A DNA stretch of 64,000 nucleotides from positions 267,387 through 331,386 of the forward strand of contig NZ_JAFMVC010000004.1 of NCBI RefSeq assembly GCF_025499605.1. Reading direction: 5' to 3'. Below are positions 34,997-44,588 of the stretch, piece after piece. A model generated the notes under the pieces. The model worked only from the letters and a program-made list of their open reading frames with translations, was not told where the DNA came from and did no database searches. The DNA comes from Carboxylicivirga litoralis. Its GTDB lineage: Bacteria > Bacteroidota > Bacteroidia > Bacteroidales > Marinilabiliaceae. Each line of letters begins with the position of its first letter. Within the stretch, counting starts at the first letter, position 1. The translations under genes were made by a program, and so were the position numbers.

Positions 34997-35977
34997 ATGG
35001 GCAAATTAGCAGTTATTGCACTTGGAGGAAATGCTCTGTTGCGTGACAACCAGATTGGTACTATTGAAGAGCAAGAGCAAAATACGACAGATACCTTAGA
35101 AAACATCGTATTTCTATTAAAGGAAGGCTACAATATTGTTATCTCACACGGTAACGGACCACAAGTTGGTAACATTGTGATGCGTAACGATGCAGGCGAG
35201 CAAATGTATAATATTCCTCAGATGCCGTTAGATGTATGTGTCGCCGATTCACAAGGTGGAATCGGGTACATGATTGAACGCTCCTTAAAAAATGTGATGC
35301 GCAAGCATGGTATTGACCGCAACGTATTAACCCTGATGACTACCGTTGAGGTAGATCCGGAAGATGAAGCCTTTAAAAATCCAACCAAACGAATAGGAAA
35401 GATTGTCAGTAAAGAGGAAGCGGATAAGCTATCGACCGAAAAAGGGTGGACATTTAAAGAAGAAAAGAAAACAACCAGCGGATACCGTCGTGTGGTACCA
35501 TCGCCACAGCCAAAAACAGTTGGTAACTGGGAAGTAATTGAAAAAAATGCTCGCCAGGGAACCATCATTATTGCTGTTGGTGGAGGAGGAGTACCTGTTT
35601 ATACCGACGAGAAGGGTGATATCCGTCCGATAGAAGCTGTTATCGACAAAGATTTAGCTAACTCATTACTGGCACGTCAAATTAATGCAGATCGTTTCTA
35701 TATTTTAACGGATGTACCATTTGTTTATACTAACTTTGGCGAGCCTGATCAAAAGGTGTTGGAGTTCTTAAACGTAGAGGATACCAAAAAGTATATGGAG
35801 GCCGGTACTTTTGGCGAAGGTAGCATGGCACCCAAAATTAACGCTGCACTGCAATTTGTTGAAGGCGGCGGCGATATGAGTGTGATTACCGAAGCCACAA
35901 AATTAGAAGATAAGGCTTACGGTACTAAGATTACAGCTGAGTATGAAGAAGCTGATTTAAAGAAATACAATAAGTAA
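34997..35977 (+). CDS. arcC: Carbamate kinase
   Basis: 326 residues. ALGGNALL at the start, SHGNGPQVGNIVMRN (about 50-64), VAVGGGGVPV-type strand (AVGGGGVPVYTD, about 193-204) and DKDLANSLLARQ (about 219-230) are carbamate-kinase signatures. It would make ATP from carbamoyl phosphate and ADP. The next gene, 28 bp downstream, encodes ornithine carbamoyltransferase, so together they can break citrulline down to ornithine, CO2, ammonia and ATP. Arginine deiminase, the usual third member, is not in the window. Confidence 0.93.
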   Translation: MGKLAVIALGGNALLRDNQIGTIEEQEQNTTDTLENIVFLLKEGYNIVISHGNGPQVGNIVMRNDAGEQMYNIPQMPLDVCVADSQGGIGYMIERSLKNVMRKHGIDRNVLTLMTTVEVDPEDEAFKNPTKRIGKIVSKEEADKLSTEKGWTFKEEKKTTSGYRRVVPSPQPKTVGNWEVIEKNARQGTIIIAVGGGGVPVYTDEKGDIRPIEAVIDKDLANSLLARQINADRFYILTDVPFVYTNFGEPDQKVLEFLNVEDTKKYMEAGTFGEGSMAPKINAALQFVEGGGDMSVITEATKLEDKAYGTKITAEYEEADLKKYNK

Positions 35978-36005
35978 TTAGTAACAATAAATAAAACACA
36001 GAATT

Positions 36006-37007
36006 ATGGCATTCAATCTTAAAAATCGGAACTTCCTGAAGTTGTTAGATTTCTCACAGGAAGAAATTAAGTTTTTATTGAAATTGTCGCAGGACTTAAA
36101 AGCAGCTAAATATGCTGGTATTGAGCAGCCTCGTATGACAGGTAAAAACATTGCTCTGATTTTTGAAAAGTCATCTACTCGTACAAGATGTGCTTTTGAA
36201 GTAGCAGCTCACGATCAGGGAGCACACGTTACTTACCTTGGACCTTCAGGTTCGCAGATTGGACACAAAGAGTCAATGAAAGATACGGCTCGTGTATTAG
36301 GTCGTATGTACGATGGTATCGAGTACCGCGGTTACGGTCAGGCTATTGTTGAAGAGTTGGCTGAGTACGCTGGAGTGCCTGTTTGGAACGGTTTAACTGA
36401 CGAATTTCACCCAACACAGATTTTGGCTGACTTCTTAACCATGATGGAGCATAGTAGTGTACCATTAAACCAGGTATCATATGCTTACCTTGGCGATGCA
36501 CGTAATAATATGGCTAACTCATTATTAGTGGGTGGTGCTATTATGGGAATGGATGTTCGCATCGTAGGTCCGGCTTCATTACAGCCAGATGCTGACTTAG
36601 TAAAGCAGTGCCAGGAGATAGCTGAACAATCAGGAGCAACGATCACTATCACTGATGATGTGAAAGAAGGTGTTGCAGGATGTGACTTCCTATATACTGA
36701 CGTTTGGGTATCGATGGGAGAAGCTGATGAAGTATGGAAAGAGCGTATTGAGCTGTTGAAGCCATACCAAATCAACAAAGAAACGATGGAAGCAACTGGT
36801 AACCCAGCTTGTAAGTTCTTACACTGTCTACCTGCATTCCACAACCGTGAAACAAAAGTTGGAGAAGAAATTTTCCAGAAGTTTGGTTTAGACGGTATGG
36901 AAGTGACTGAGGATGTGTTCGAATCTCCTGCTTCAATCGTATTTGATCAGGCTGAAAACCGTATGCATACTATTAAAGCTGTTATGGTAGCTACTTTAGG
37001 TGCCTAA
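36006..37007 (+). CDS. argF: Ornithine carbamoyltransferase
   Basis: 333 residues. [12 protein letters not shown] (about 54-65) binds carbamoyl phosphate, [12 protein letters not shown] (about 134-145) is also conserved, [11 protein letters not shown] gives the SMG ornithine loop, and [11 protein letters not shown] (about 272-282) holds the catalytic cysteine. These motifs distinguish it from the acetyl- and succinylornithine enzymes of other Bacteroidota. Pairing with carbamate kinase suggests a catabolic role (arcB), but an anabolic one in arginine synthesis cannot be excluded. A strong terminator follows. Confidence 0.92.
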   Translation: MAFNLKNRNFLKLLDFSQEEIKFLLKLSQDLKAAKYAGIEQPRMTGKNIALIFEKSSTRTRCAFEVAAHDQGAHVTYLGPSGSQIGHKESMKDTARVLGRMYDGIEYRGYGQAIVEELAEYAGVPVWNGLTDEFHPTQILADFLTMMEHSSVPLNQVSYAYLGDARNNMANSLLVGGAIMGMDVRIVGPASLQPDADLVKQCQEIAEQSGATITITDDVKEGVAGCDFLYTDVWVSMGEADEVWKERIELLKPYQINKETMEATGNPACKFLHCLPAFHNRETKVGEEIFQKFGLDGMEVTEDVFESPASIVFDQAENRMHTIKAVMVATLGA

Positions 37008-37028
37008 TAGTTTTTCGAATAATATTGT

Positions 37029-37058
37029 AGAGGTTACCTTCGGGTAACCTCTTTTTTT
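37029..37058 (+). terminator. Strong terminator with TTCG tetraloop
   Basis: AGAGGTTACC, loop TTCG, GGTAACCTCT, then seven T. It ends the arcC-argF transcript. Confidence 0.95.
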
Positions 37059-37189
37059 ATATTATGTACCCAACGAACTCAAAGCAAAGTAGCTACTATT
37101 CAAATTCATCGAAGCACTAAGCCATTTTCATTGCTAAATTGGAATATACTTTTAACACAAACTATTTCAATAAAACAAGTCGATGATAA

Positions 37190-37512
37190 ACTTTTGCTTT
37201 CTACCTACGATTATTTTACATCGTCAACCTGGAAGAACTCATTTATTGTAAAAGTGAAAATTCCTTACTACCTTCTATTTGCATGATGGGCAATCTATAA
37301 CAGTTTCGGTCTCTATAAAAAAGGTGGAAGCTTTATTGACTGACAAACGCTTTGTTCGCTCTCATCCGTCCTTTCTTATCAATGTGGAGCATATAAAATC
37401 GAACCATAAATCGATTAATAATGAATTAATTTTATATCGAACTAAGGTTAATACGTTTTCTAGGCCAATCACTACGAATACAAATTCCATAGTCACGACT
37501 TCAAAGTTGTAA
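37190..37512 (+). pseudogene. Frameshifted LytTR DNA-binding domain remnant
   Basis: In one frame, 37214-37264 reads FYIVNLEELIYCKSENS. The text resumes in a second frame from 37264 as LTTFYLHDGQSITVS, then KRFVRSHPSFLINVEHIKS, to a stop at 37513. Joined, this follows the LytTR pattern and resembles residues about 150-235 of the intact regulator at 44721-45470 (IMYCKSDNSYTTFELEDGNSI). The receiver domain is missing and the end has drifted. One-base loss near 37264 explains the shift. It is a decayed paralogue. Confidence 0.7.
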
Positions 37513-37567
37513 TAATAGGAGGCACGTTACTTCTATACATTTGTTTTATAAATTAAAACCTACAACT

Positions 37568-39133
37568 ATGAAGCAAATTATATCTTCAACGGCACTGGCT
37601 GCTTTTCTTTTATTGGTAGCAAGTGTCAATGCGCAAGTGAACGACCCCAAACAAGTAGCAAAACGTCAAGGGACCAATCGGGCCAATAATCATATTGAGG
37701 AAGGTGTTGATAAAGGTTTTGACAAGATTGAAGAAGGCATTGGCAGCTTATTTGGCAAAAAGAAAAAGAAAAAAAGTACATCATCAGAAAGCAATAACAC
37801 GAGTGCAAATAGCACAGGTAGTTCTGCCAATTCTGTACAAGGAAAAGACGCTGAACAGTTGTTTGCACAACATGGCATCTACCCTCCTGAAGGTGCAACT
37901 GATGTGCCTCTTCCTGTAACTTTAAAATGGCAGGCAATGAATAGCAGTGATTTTAAAGCGAAGGGCTATGAACTTTATCTGGAAGAAGGAGAAACGAATC
38001 CGATGAAAATGATTGGAGGCCCGGGTAAAGGTGAATTTACATGCAAAAATCTACTCCCGAATACAACCTATAGTTGGAAATATGTGGGACAAAGCTCAAG
38101 CGGCCAATATATGCCTGGCGGAGGTGGTACGTTTACTACCGGCGATGGAACTACGGCTCCTGCAACTATAAATGTGAGCTGGAGTAAGTTTGATTTTGTG
38201 CCGGGTGACGAGGTTATTTTCACTGATGGGCCAGATATTATGGAAGAAAATGGTGAATTTCCCAGCCGATGGGATACCGATAGTGGGCAAACCGAAATAG
38301 CTGATGTTAACGGAGAAAATGTGATTTTGTTTATTGATGGCAATCCGAGAATTATGCCTTACCTGAAAAATGCCAAAGAGGATTATTTGCCCGATGTATT
38401 TACCATCGAGTTTGATTTGTACAGGGCAGCCGGCTCCAACCGTTTTTTCTGTCAACTTTACGATACTAAAAACCAACGTGCTAATGACAATAAAGAGATT
38501 ACAATAGGTTATAACTACATCTCTTGTGGCGATTTTGAGGCTAAACATCCGGATTTGGATTATACCTGGCAAGACAAAAGCAGATGGATGCACATATCAA
38601 TAGCATTCACCAAAGGCAAGCTGAAAATGTACATGGACGATGTTCGTCTGATTAATATTCCACGCTACGAAGCAAACCCGACAGGGTTTACGCTAAATGC
38701 CTATTTTGCGAACCACGGCGAAGGGCTCGGTTATTTTGTCAAAAATGTGCGTATAGCCAAAGGTGGTGTTAAGTATTACGACCGTGTAATGCAAGATGGA
38801 AAGATTATTTGTAATGGTATTCGTTTTGACAGCAACAAAGCCACTTTAAAGCCTGAGAGTATGGGCCCAATTAACAAGATATGCCAATTAATGCAAAAGC
38901 AACCAGACTTAAAATTCAGTGTGGAAGGCCATACCGACAGCGATGGTGACGATAATAAAAACCAAAGTCTGTCAGAGCAACGCGCTAAAGTTGTAATGCA
39001 GCAGTTGGTGGCGATGGGTATCTCAGTCGATCGTTTGTCCAGCAAAGGATTTGGCGAAAGTCAACCATTAGACAACAATACTACCCCGGAAGGAAAAGCG
39101 AATAATCGCCGGGTTGAATTCGTGAGGAAGTGA
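37568..39133 (+). CDS. OmpA-family protein with fibronectin-like and lectin-like parts
   Basis: 521 residues from ATG 37568 (MKQIISSTALAAFLL), which gives a clean signal peptide; an upstream start adds nine residues. After a lysine-rich stretch (KKKKKK near residue 60) and a Ser/Asn-rich linker comes a fibronectin-type-III-like part (about 100-195: YPPEGATDVPLPVTLKWQA, TTYSWKYVGQSSSG). A beta-rich, LamG-like domain follows (about 210-405). The C-terminal OmpA domain (about 410-521) has FSVEGHTDSDGDD and NRRVEFVRK and should bind peptidoglycan. It probably links the wall to a surface-exposed binding domain. Confidence 0.85.
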   Translation: MKQIISSTALAAFLLLVASVNAQVNDPKQVAKRQGTNRANNHIEEGVDKGFDKIEEGIGSLFGKKKKKKSTSSESNNTSANSTGSSANSVQGKDAEQLFAQHGIYPPEGATDVPLPVTLKWQAMNSSDFKAKGYELYLEEGETNPMKMIGGPGKGEFTCKNLLPNTTYSWKYVGQSSSGQYMPGGGGTFTTGDGTTAPATINVSWSKFDFVPGDEVIFTDGPDIMEENGEFPSRWDTDSGQTEIADVNGENVILFIDGNPRIMPYLKNAKEDYLPDVFTIEFDLYRAAGSNRFFCQLYDTKNQRANDNKEITIGYNYISCGDFEAKHPDLDYTWQDKSRWMHISIAFTKGKLKMYMDDVRLINIPRYEANPTGFTLNAYFANHGEGLGYFVKNVRIAKGGVKYYDRVMQDGKIICNGIRFDSNKATLKPESMGPINKICQLMQKQPDLKFSVEGHTDSDGDDNKNQSLSEQRAKVVMQQLVAMGISVDRLSSKGFGESQPLDNNTTPEGKANNRRVEFVRK

Positions 39134-39345
39134 GCGCAGAGCCAAGCTTGCTTGGGCTTTGCCGAACGAGGAACGAATGACGAACGTAGTGAGTAATTTG
39201 AGAAAAGGCAGCAGAGCCAAGCTGTTCCCCATGTTTCTCCATCGTACCTGATCATCGAGCGGAGTCGCGATGGCGGTGAATAACCAACTAAAGGACCCCA
39301 AAACGAAGTGATAATTATCAAACTTGTTAAACGAATCAGTGTATT
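39134..39345. repeat. Intergenic repeats including a REP-like palindrome
   Basis: AGAGCCAAGC occurs at about 39139 and again at about 39212. GAACGA-type units are clustered at about 39163-39186. The palindrome CATCGAGCGGAGTCGCGATG (39253-39272) matches the inner block of the element at 197-333 in 19 of 20 positions. No coding capacity is seen. Confidence 0.6.
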
Positions 39346-39843
39346 ATGAAACGACAATCCTCCATATTAAGCACATTTATGTTTGCCATTATTTTTGGTG
39401 TCGCTGGATGGTTTGCTTATCAACATGTTACAAAGCCTATTGTTGAAGATGCAGAGGCATCCGAGCAATGGCCGGTTGTATCAGGTGAAATAACCTACGC
39501 CAATATCAAGACATCCCGATCCTCGGAAGGAAATACCATGTATTCACCAGATATACGTTATACATATACCGTTTCAGGAAAAGACTATACCGGCAAGCAG
39601 ATTAGCCTGATGGATGGTTCTACAAGTGTGCAGTCATCGGTTAAGAAAAAAGTAAAAGCCTATCCTGTTGGTGCTTCTGTTGAAGTGTATTACGACCCAG
39701 AACTGCCAGCCAGTTCGGTTTTGCAACCTGGGAAAAGTTTTTGGATCAACCTCCTCCTGTATGCGCCATTAAGTTTCTGCGTAATAGCAGGGCTAATGGT
39801 TTTGAATAGTATCAAGCGCGTATTTCGATTAATATTAACCTAA
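39346..39843 (+). CDS. DUF3592-family membrane protein
   Basis: 165 residues. A membrane segment (about 9-28) is followed by a soluble beta-rich part with ATPVVEDAEASEQWPVVSGEITYANI-like sequence (WPVVSGEITYANIKTSR). YTYTVSGKDYTGKQI, YPVGASVEVYYDPELPASSVL and a second membrane segment (about 133-153) then follow. The VSG-x-I, Y-x-YxV-x-G-x-x-Y and VYYDPxxP-x-x-SVL pattern is typical of DUF3592. Function unknown. It lies 14 bp upstream of the TIGR00266 gene in the same direction. Confidence 0.8.
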   Translation: MKRQSSILSTFMFAIIFGVAGWFAYQHVTKPIVEDAEASEQWPVVSGEITYANIKTSRSSEGNTMYSPDIRYTYTVSGKDYTGKQISLMDGSTSVQSSVKKKVKAYPVGASVEVYYDPELPASSVLQPGKSFWINLLLYAPLSFCVIAGLMVLNSIKRVFRLILT

Positions 39844-39856
39844 AACATAGAGAAAA

Positions 39857-40627
39857 ATGCAGTCACACGAAATTGATTATCAAATTAAAGGACACGATAT
39901 CCAGTTTGTTGAAATTGAATTGGACCCACAAGAAACCGTTATAGCCGAAGCAGGAGCAATGCTGTATATGAAAGAGGGCATTCATTTTGAAGCGAAGTTG
40001 GGAGATGGCTCTGAACCGGATAAAGGCTTGATGGGTAAATTGTTTTCGGCCGCAGCACGTAAAATTACCGGCGAATCTATTTTTATCACACATTTTACAC
40101 ATCGCGGAAGTGGTAAAAGTCAGGTGGCCTTTGCAGCACCGTATCCGGGAACGATTGTTCCTTTGGATTTAAATCAGTTGGGAGGCTCTGTTATTGTGCA
40201 GCGCGATGCTTTTTTATGTGCAGCCTTAGGAACGAAAATCAGTATGCACATTAATCAGAAACTGGGAGCCGGATTTTTTGGCGGTGAAGGTTTTATCCTG
40301 CAAAAGATTAGTGGCGATGGTAAAGCCTTTATTCATGCCGGAGGAACATTAATTGAACACGAACTTAATGGCGAAACTTTGCGCATCGATACCGGATGTG
40401 TTGTAGGTTTTCAGGAAGGTATCAATTTTAGCATCGAAAAAGCCGGTAACATGAAATCTATGCTTTTTGGTGGCGAAGGCTTGTTTTTGGCAACCCTTAG
40501 CGGTCATGGAAAAGTTTGGATTCAGTCAATGCCAATACGTAAACTAATTGGTCAGTTATCAACCAGTGGCAATAATAGTAAAAAAGAATCGAGTGGTAAC
40601 TTATTAGGAGCACTGCTTGAGAGTTAA
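39857..40627 (+). CDS. TIGR00266/AIM24-family protein
   Basis: 256 residues, no signal peptide. [40 protein letters not shown] strands (here [12 protein letters not shown]), [11 protein letters not shown] and [22 protein letters not shown] give the repeated beta architecture of the TIGR00266 (AIM24) family. Mitochondrial AIM24 affects inner-membrane organisation; bacterial roles are not established. Only 13 bp separate it from the DUF3592 gene, and 20 bp from the next secreted-protein gene, so an operon is likely. Confidence 0.9.
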   Translation: MQSHEIDYQIKGHDIQFVEIELDPQETVIAEAGAMLYMKEGIHFEAKLGDGSEPDKGLMGKLFSAAARKITGESIFITHFTHRGSGKSQVAFAAPYPGTIVPLDLNQLGGSVIVQRDAFLCAALGTKISMHINQKLGAGFFGGEGFILQKISGDGKAFIHAGGTLIEHELNGETLRIDTGCVVGFQEGINFSIEKAGNMKSMLFGGEGLFLATLSGHGKVWIQSMPIRKLIGQLSTSGNNSKKESSGNLLGALLES

Positions 40628-40647
40628 TCAGGTATAATATTTACAAC

Positions 40648-41166
40648 ATGAAACGACTATTTTTATTGATAACGGCACTGACTTGTTTGGCACTGGCGCA
40701 GGCTCAATTGTCAGAAGAAGAAAATGCAGCGCTCGACCAATTGATTAATAAGCAAGTTATTTTTGAAGCTGATGAGTTAAGTTCTTCAGCCATTAAGCAA
40801 GTGTTCAGTGCCCAATTTTACAAGGTGAAAAGGATGCCTCAGTTTAAAGGTAATGGAGCATATACCGAAGCTTTATTTGTGAAAACCACAGATGACCTGG
40901 TTGAAGTTGTTGGGGCTTCAGAACTTATGCCTTACCTGAATACTTCATTTGTGATTAAAAATGAGCAGGATGCAAAGCGTTTACAAGCATCTTTGACCCT
41001 TTTGTTGGATGAAGGAAGCGGACGGGAGCAAAGCCTGCTTCAAAAAGAGAACCACTGGATTTTGATTCAAAACGAGTGGTTTGGCGAAAAGCGAGGTTAT
41101 ACTGTTGCGCTTGACGCAGATGGCAAAATTCAGACAATAACCTATTCCGATAATCTTACACTTTAA
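40648..41166 (+). CDS. Secreted protein of unknown function, single-module
   Basis: 172 residues with signal peptide (about 1-19, ending LAQAQ). No named family was recognised. Residues about 50-172 match the C-terminal 130 residues of the protein encoded next. VFSAQFYKVK aligns with VFDACFYSIT, FVIKNEQDAKRLQ with FTIANEQDAILFQ, and WFGEKRGYTVALDADGKI with SFGDKKGYIVSLNADSHI. It is therefore a stand-alone copy of a module that also ends the larger neighbour. The two genes are 4 bp apart and surely co-transcribed. Confidence 0.7.
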   Translation: MKRLFLLITALTCLALAQAQLSEEENAALDQLINKQVIFEADELSSSAIKQVFSAQFYKVKRMPQFKGNGAYTEALFVKTTDDLVEVVGASELMPYLNTSFVIKNEQDAKRLQASLTLLLDEGSGREQSLLQKENHWILIQNEWFGEKRGYTVALDADGKIQTITYSDNLTL

Positions 41167-41170
41167 TGCC

Positions 41171-42571
41171 ATGAGAAACTTATATACAATTGTGCTTCTG
41201 CTGTACCTGTCATTCATGGTGAGCGCACAAAAAAACTATCCGATAGTTAGTATTGATGATTGCTTGAACCTGAGTTTGATAAATGACGAACCAATGGCTA
41301 TTGCTATCATCAATAATGGCGAACGAAATCAGTTGGCATTCTATCATATAGAAGAGAAGAAGTGCCTTCAAACTTTTAATGCCCCTTTGCCAGATAAGAA
41401 GATTACCCAACTCTTGCCTTGCGACGATGGAATGATATACATATTGACTGCCAAACAAAAAGAAGGGCAACGACGCCCATTGTTTGATGCCATTTATGCC
41501 TTTTCGTACAAAAAGGATAGGATTGTAAGGGTTTACGAAGAAACGGAAGATATAACGATGCCGTCTGCAGCTTTGGTGCGAATTAAAATGTATCTGTCGG
41601 GCAACCCATTTACCAAACAGCCACGTGTTTTTAATGTGCAAACAAAGTGTTTTGAGCCTTTTTCTGAAGATGCAAACCTACGTCTGTTATTTGCATCAGA
41701 TGCCAACAAGGCGTGCATCGTTATGCGCGAAAGTGAGTTGAGTGATGATGATACTTGCCCGGTATATTGCCGAAATGAAGCAGGACAAATCAGTGAGCAA
41801 ATAGGAACCTATGACTCACGTATGGTGATGTCAACTAAGAAAGATGAGAACCGTATGCCCGGGTTAACGATTTCGAATGCAGATTATAATTGGGCTAAAG
41901 CGGCTTATGACCAAACAGGTTTTCCTCATTCGGGCTTTTCAATAGCGACACGGCCAGGATTGGCTGACTATTATAGCAGTTTGGCTAATCGGGATGAGCT
42001 GAGAACCTTGCTCGGAATGAATTCTACTTATCTGGCAGCCAAGGGTAAGGGGAAAGTTTTTTTCTATAATGTAAAAGAGCCTTGCACGCAAAAGCCGCAA
42101 ACAGTAAGTGATGAAATGATGGCAGGCATTAAAGAGCATTACAACAATCTTACTTCATATATCAAAACGAAGCTGCAATCCAATGCTTTAAATGAGGTTT
42201 TTGATGCCTGTTTTTACTCCATTACCGAGCAGATTCATATGGATGAATACAGCCGCATGGAAGACCATTTTATTGCTTTTTCGCACAATGGTCAGTATGA
42301 TGTTTTAAAAACGGAGGCTCAGTTGCTGGAATTAATACCACCCCAATTTACCATCGCTAATGAACAGGATGCCATTTTGTTTCAGGATGCTTTAAATACG
42401 CTTTACCCTCCTGGAACTTTTGCACAAAAACATATTCAATGCATACAGCAAGAGGGGCAATGGCTCTTTGTGCGCGACGAGTCTTTTGGCGATAAAAAAG
42501 GATATATCGTGTCGTTAAACGCTGACAGTCATATCATGAATATTGAAAAAGCCAACAAGCTACCACTATAA
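41171..42571 (+). CDS. Secreted protein of unknown function with shared C-terminal module
   Basis: 466 residues with signal peptide (about 1-19, MVSAQ). The N-terminal 310 residues, beta-rich with QLAFYHIEEKKCLQTFN, are unlike anything I recognise and could be a propeller or similar fold. Residues about 335-466 match the preceding gene product in full. The shared module contains NEQDA and a Trp-[FS]-FG-[ED]-KKGY signature. Small size, secretion and tight gene spacing suggest the two act together at the envelope (inference). Confidence 0.65.
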   Translation: MRNLYTIVLLLYLSFMVSAQKNYPIVSIDDCLNLSLINDEPMAIAIINNGERNQLAFYHIEEKKCLQTFNAPLPDKKITQLLPCDDGMIYILTAKQKEGQRRPLFDAIYAFSYKKDRIVRVYEETEDITMPSAALVRIKMYLSGNPFTKQPRVFNVQTKCFEPFSEDANLRLLFASDANKACIVMRESELSDDDTCPVYCRNEAGQISEQIGTYDSRMVMSTKKDENRMPGLTISNADYNWAKAAYDQTGFPHSGFSIATRPGLADYYSSLANRDELRTLLGMNSTYLAAKGKGKVFFYNVKEPCTQKPQTVSDEMMAGIKEHYNNLTSYIKTKLQSNALNEVFDACFYSITEQIHMDEYSRMEDHFIAFSHNGQYDVLKTEAQLLELIPPQFTIANEQDAILFQDALNTLYPPGTFAQKHIQCIQQEGQWLFVRDESFGDKKGYIVSLNADSHIMNIEKANKLPL

Positions 42572-42599
42572 ATCTTAAAATCAACTTCAACTTATAATT

Positions 42600-43643
42600 A
42601 TGAGAAACTTATTAATTATTGCATTGATTTTAATCGGAATCGGTGCCAATGGACAGCAAGCTAAGCGTTATGCGATTAAATCGGGTTATATCAAGCTTGA
42701 GTTAACTGGAAACACAACGGGCACCAAAGAAATTTGGTGGGACAATTACGGCAATAAAACCTCTGAGCTTGAAAAATCAACCAGTGTAACCAAGCTATTT
42801 GGTATGAAGAGCGAAGAAAAAAAGCATATGCTCACCATTTTGGTTAACGATCGCTATTGGGTGCGCGATTATATCGAAGGAACCGGCACAACGGGTACCG
42901 TGCCTGGCTATCAGGATGCGCAGGAGTTTGCCAATTTAATGAGCGAAAAGGAGCAGGAAGAATTTGCGAATAGTGTGCTCGAAGGTATGGGCGGTCAAAG
43001 ACTGGGACAGGAAAAGGTGGGTAACTACAACTGCGAAGTGTTTACGGTGATGGGGGCCAAATCATGGATTTATAAAGGCATTGCTCTAAAAACAGAAGCC
43101 AAAATAATGGGCATCGAAGCCAATGAGAAATACATTGATTTTAAACCGGGAACAAGTGTTTCGGCAAGTAAGTTCTCTGCACCTAAAGATGTTAAGTACG
43201 ACAACTTAAATGCCATGTCACAAGGGATGTTTGGTGCAATGGAAATGAATATGGGCGATGACGATGAGGAGGAAGATGAAGCGATGGTGCCGGTCAACTA
43301 TTCGTTTGAGAAGTTTAAAAGTGTGATTAACAGTTTTTCTCATCCTGGTTATAAATGTTTAGGAACCAACTCGATGGAAGGTATTCATGCTGCAAACTTT
43401 ATGAAAGGCCTGGGCGCTTTAATGGTGGTGGCTACTTCGCGCCAGAATGCAGAACCTGGTGAACACGATAGCTTTGAAGCCTTCACTTCAAGCGGACACA
43501 AATGTTTTTATGGCGAAACAGATGATGATGGAACAGCTTTGGTCGTTGAATATCCTAAATACGACATGTATATAACCATTGTAGGTGTGCCCGATCTATC
43601 GAAAAACGAGTTATTGGAAATAGAAAAGAAGATGCAGTTTTAA
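42600..43643 (+). CDS. Secreted DUF4412-like protein
   Basis: 347 residues with signal peptide (about 1-19, GANGQ). KSGYIKLELTGNTTGTKEIW, WWDNYGNKTSELEKS and KVGNYNCEVFTVMGAKSWIYKG-type sequence (here NYNCEVFTVMGAKSWIYKG) fit the pattern of secreted proteins that track a reduced or modified substrate (DUF4412-like). There is an acidic stretch DDDEEEDE at about residue 220, then a second half of about 120 residues without a named match. It is the last gene of the run starting at 37568, and a terminator follows. Confidence 0.6.
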   Translation: MRNLLIIALILIGIGANGQQAKRYAIKSGYIKLELTGNTTGTKEIWWDNYGNKTSELEKSTSVTKLFGMKSEEKKHMLTILVNDRYWVRDYIEGTGTTGTVPGYQDAQEFANLMSEKEQEEFANSVLEGMGGQRLGQEKVGNYNCEVFTVMGAKSWIYKGIALKTEAKIMGIEANEKYIDFKPGTSVSASKFSAPKDVKYDNLNAMSQGMFGAMEMNMGDDDEEEDEAMVPVNYSFEKFKSVINSFSHPGYKCLGTNSMEGIHAANFMKGLGALMVVATSRQNAEPGEHDSFEAFTSSGHKCFYGETDDDGTALVVEYPKYDMYITIVGVPDLSKNELLEIEKKMQF

Positions 43644-43671
43644 ATAACTGCTTCATGTTGTGGGAATGGGC

Positions 43672-43698
43672 AAGCCGGAGGAGACTCCGGCTTTTGTT
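43672..43698 (+). terminator. Terminator after the DUF4412-like gene
   Basis: AAGCCGGAG, loop GAGA, CTCCGGCTT, followed by TTG and T-rich sequence. Confidence 0.85.
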
Positions 43699-43973
43699 AT
43701 TTAAAGTATAATCATAAACTGAAACTATTTAACACGTATCTACCAACATATAAAACGTTGTAATTAAAGATGGCATTCATTGGTAAAAAAGGGATACATT
43801 AATAATTATGGTAATATTCTTTTATAACAAAAGAGATTCCTGTAAGAATAGTATTAGCAAATGGATTTTCCGTTTATTTTTTAAGATTGGGCATTAAATA
43901 ACAACTAACTAAGAGGCTTGCTTTGCAAGCAAAGTTTTGTCCACTGAGTGTCGCAGATAATCAGTGGAGCATA
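43699..43973. other. Intergenic region without recognised gene
   Basis: AT-rich. It holds a short inverted repeat, GCTTGC-TTT-GCAAGC (about 43917-43931), and a CACTGA...TCAGTG pair at about 43942-43966. Nothing coding is seen. Confidence 0.4.
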
Positions 43974-44005
43974 AAAAAGCCACTCTGATATTTCGGAGTG
44001 GCTTG
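43974..44005 (-). terminator. Terminator after the outer-membrane protein gene
   Basis: Minus strand: AAGCCACTC, loop CGAAATATCA, GAGTGGCTT, then T-run. Confidence 0.85.
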
Positions 44006-44024
44006 CAACTATAAATTGAATAGT

Positions 44025-44588
44025 TTAGAACTGGTACATAATTCCTGCATTAATGCTGAAGTAATCCAAATCGCCTAATGTGTATTTAACTTCTCCGGTT
44101 AAAAATAAAGCATCGCTTATTGGCATACGACCACCAGCTCCAATGTTAAAGCCAAATTCGCTTCCTTTCGATTCTCCAGTTAAGCCTAATGGAGAATAAC
44201 CTTCATAACCAATGTATTCAGCGTATTCACTGTATTCATCGACATACTCATTATAAGCACTGCTAACAGCGTTGCCATAATCGAACTTGTAGAAAGTAAT
44301 ATTAATACCGGCTAAACCATAAAGGCAAGTTCCTTCATTGTTCATAAATACATAGTGTCCGTTGAAATCGAGCGCCGAGTAGTTCATATTGTTTTTTTCG
44401 AAAAAATAGGTGAAACCACCATCGGCCTCCCAGGTTTCGTTAATCATGTAGAGGCCTTTAATGTTGATACCAATGTTGTCGATGTCCGTAGCATAAGTAA
44501 GGCCACCACCTGCCATAATTTTTGATTCCTGTGCCGAAGCTATCGACACCATTGTAACTAAGCCAATTAATAAGAATAATTGTTTCAT
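44025..44588 (-). CDS. Outer-membrane beta-barrel protein
   Basis: 187 residues with signal peptide (about 1-19, ASAQ). Alternating hydrophobic/polar strands (MAGGGLTYATDIDNIGINIKGLY given as GGGLTYATDIDNIG; FGFNIGAGGRMPISDALFLTG; YFSINAGIMYQF) end in a C-terminal phenylalanine, the usual signature for barrel insertion by BAM. The size suits an eight-strand porin-like barrel. A tyrosine/glutamate-rich loop (NEYVDEYSEYAEYIGYEGYS) sits at about residue 115-135 and probably faces outside. The substrate or role is unknown. Confidence 0.8.
   Translation of the reverse strand: MKQLFLLIGLVTMVSIASAQESKIMAGGGLTYATDIDNIGINIKGLYMINETWEADGGFTYFFEKNNMNYSALDFNGHYVFMNNEGTCLYGLAGINITFYKFDYGNAVSSAYNEYVDEYSEYAEYIGYEGYSPLGLTGESKGSEFGFNIGAGGRMPISDALFLTGEVKYTLGDLDYFSINAGIMYQF

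Noticed and set aside
37279..37512. A real 77-residue gene starting at TTG 37279
   Set aside because: The sequence begins in the middle of a LytTR domain whose first part continues upstream in another frame, so it is a remnant.
38068..38593. Antisense open frames inside the OmpA-family gene
   Set aside because: No start context or domain; the sense frame has clear domains across the same bases.
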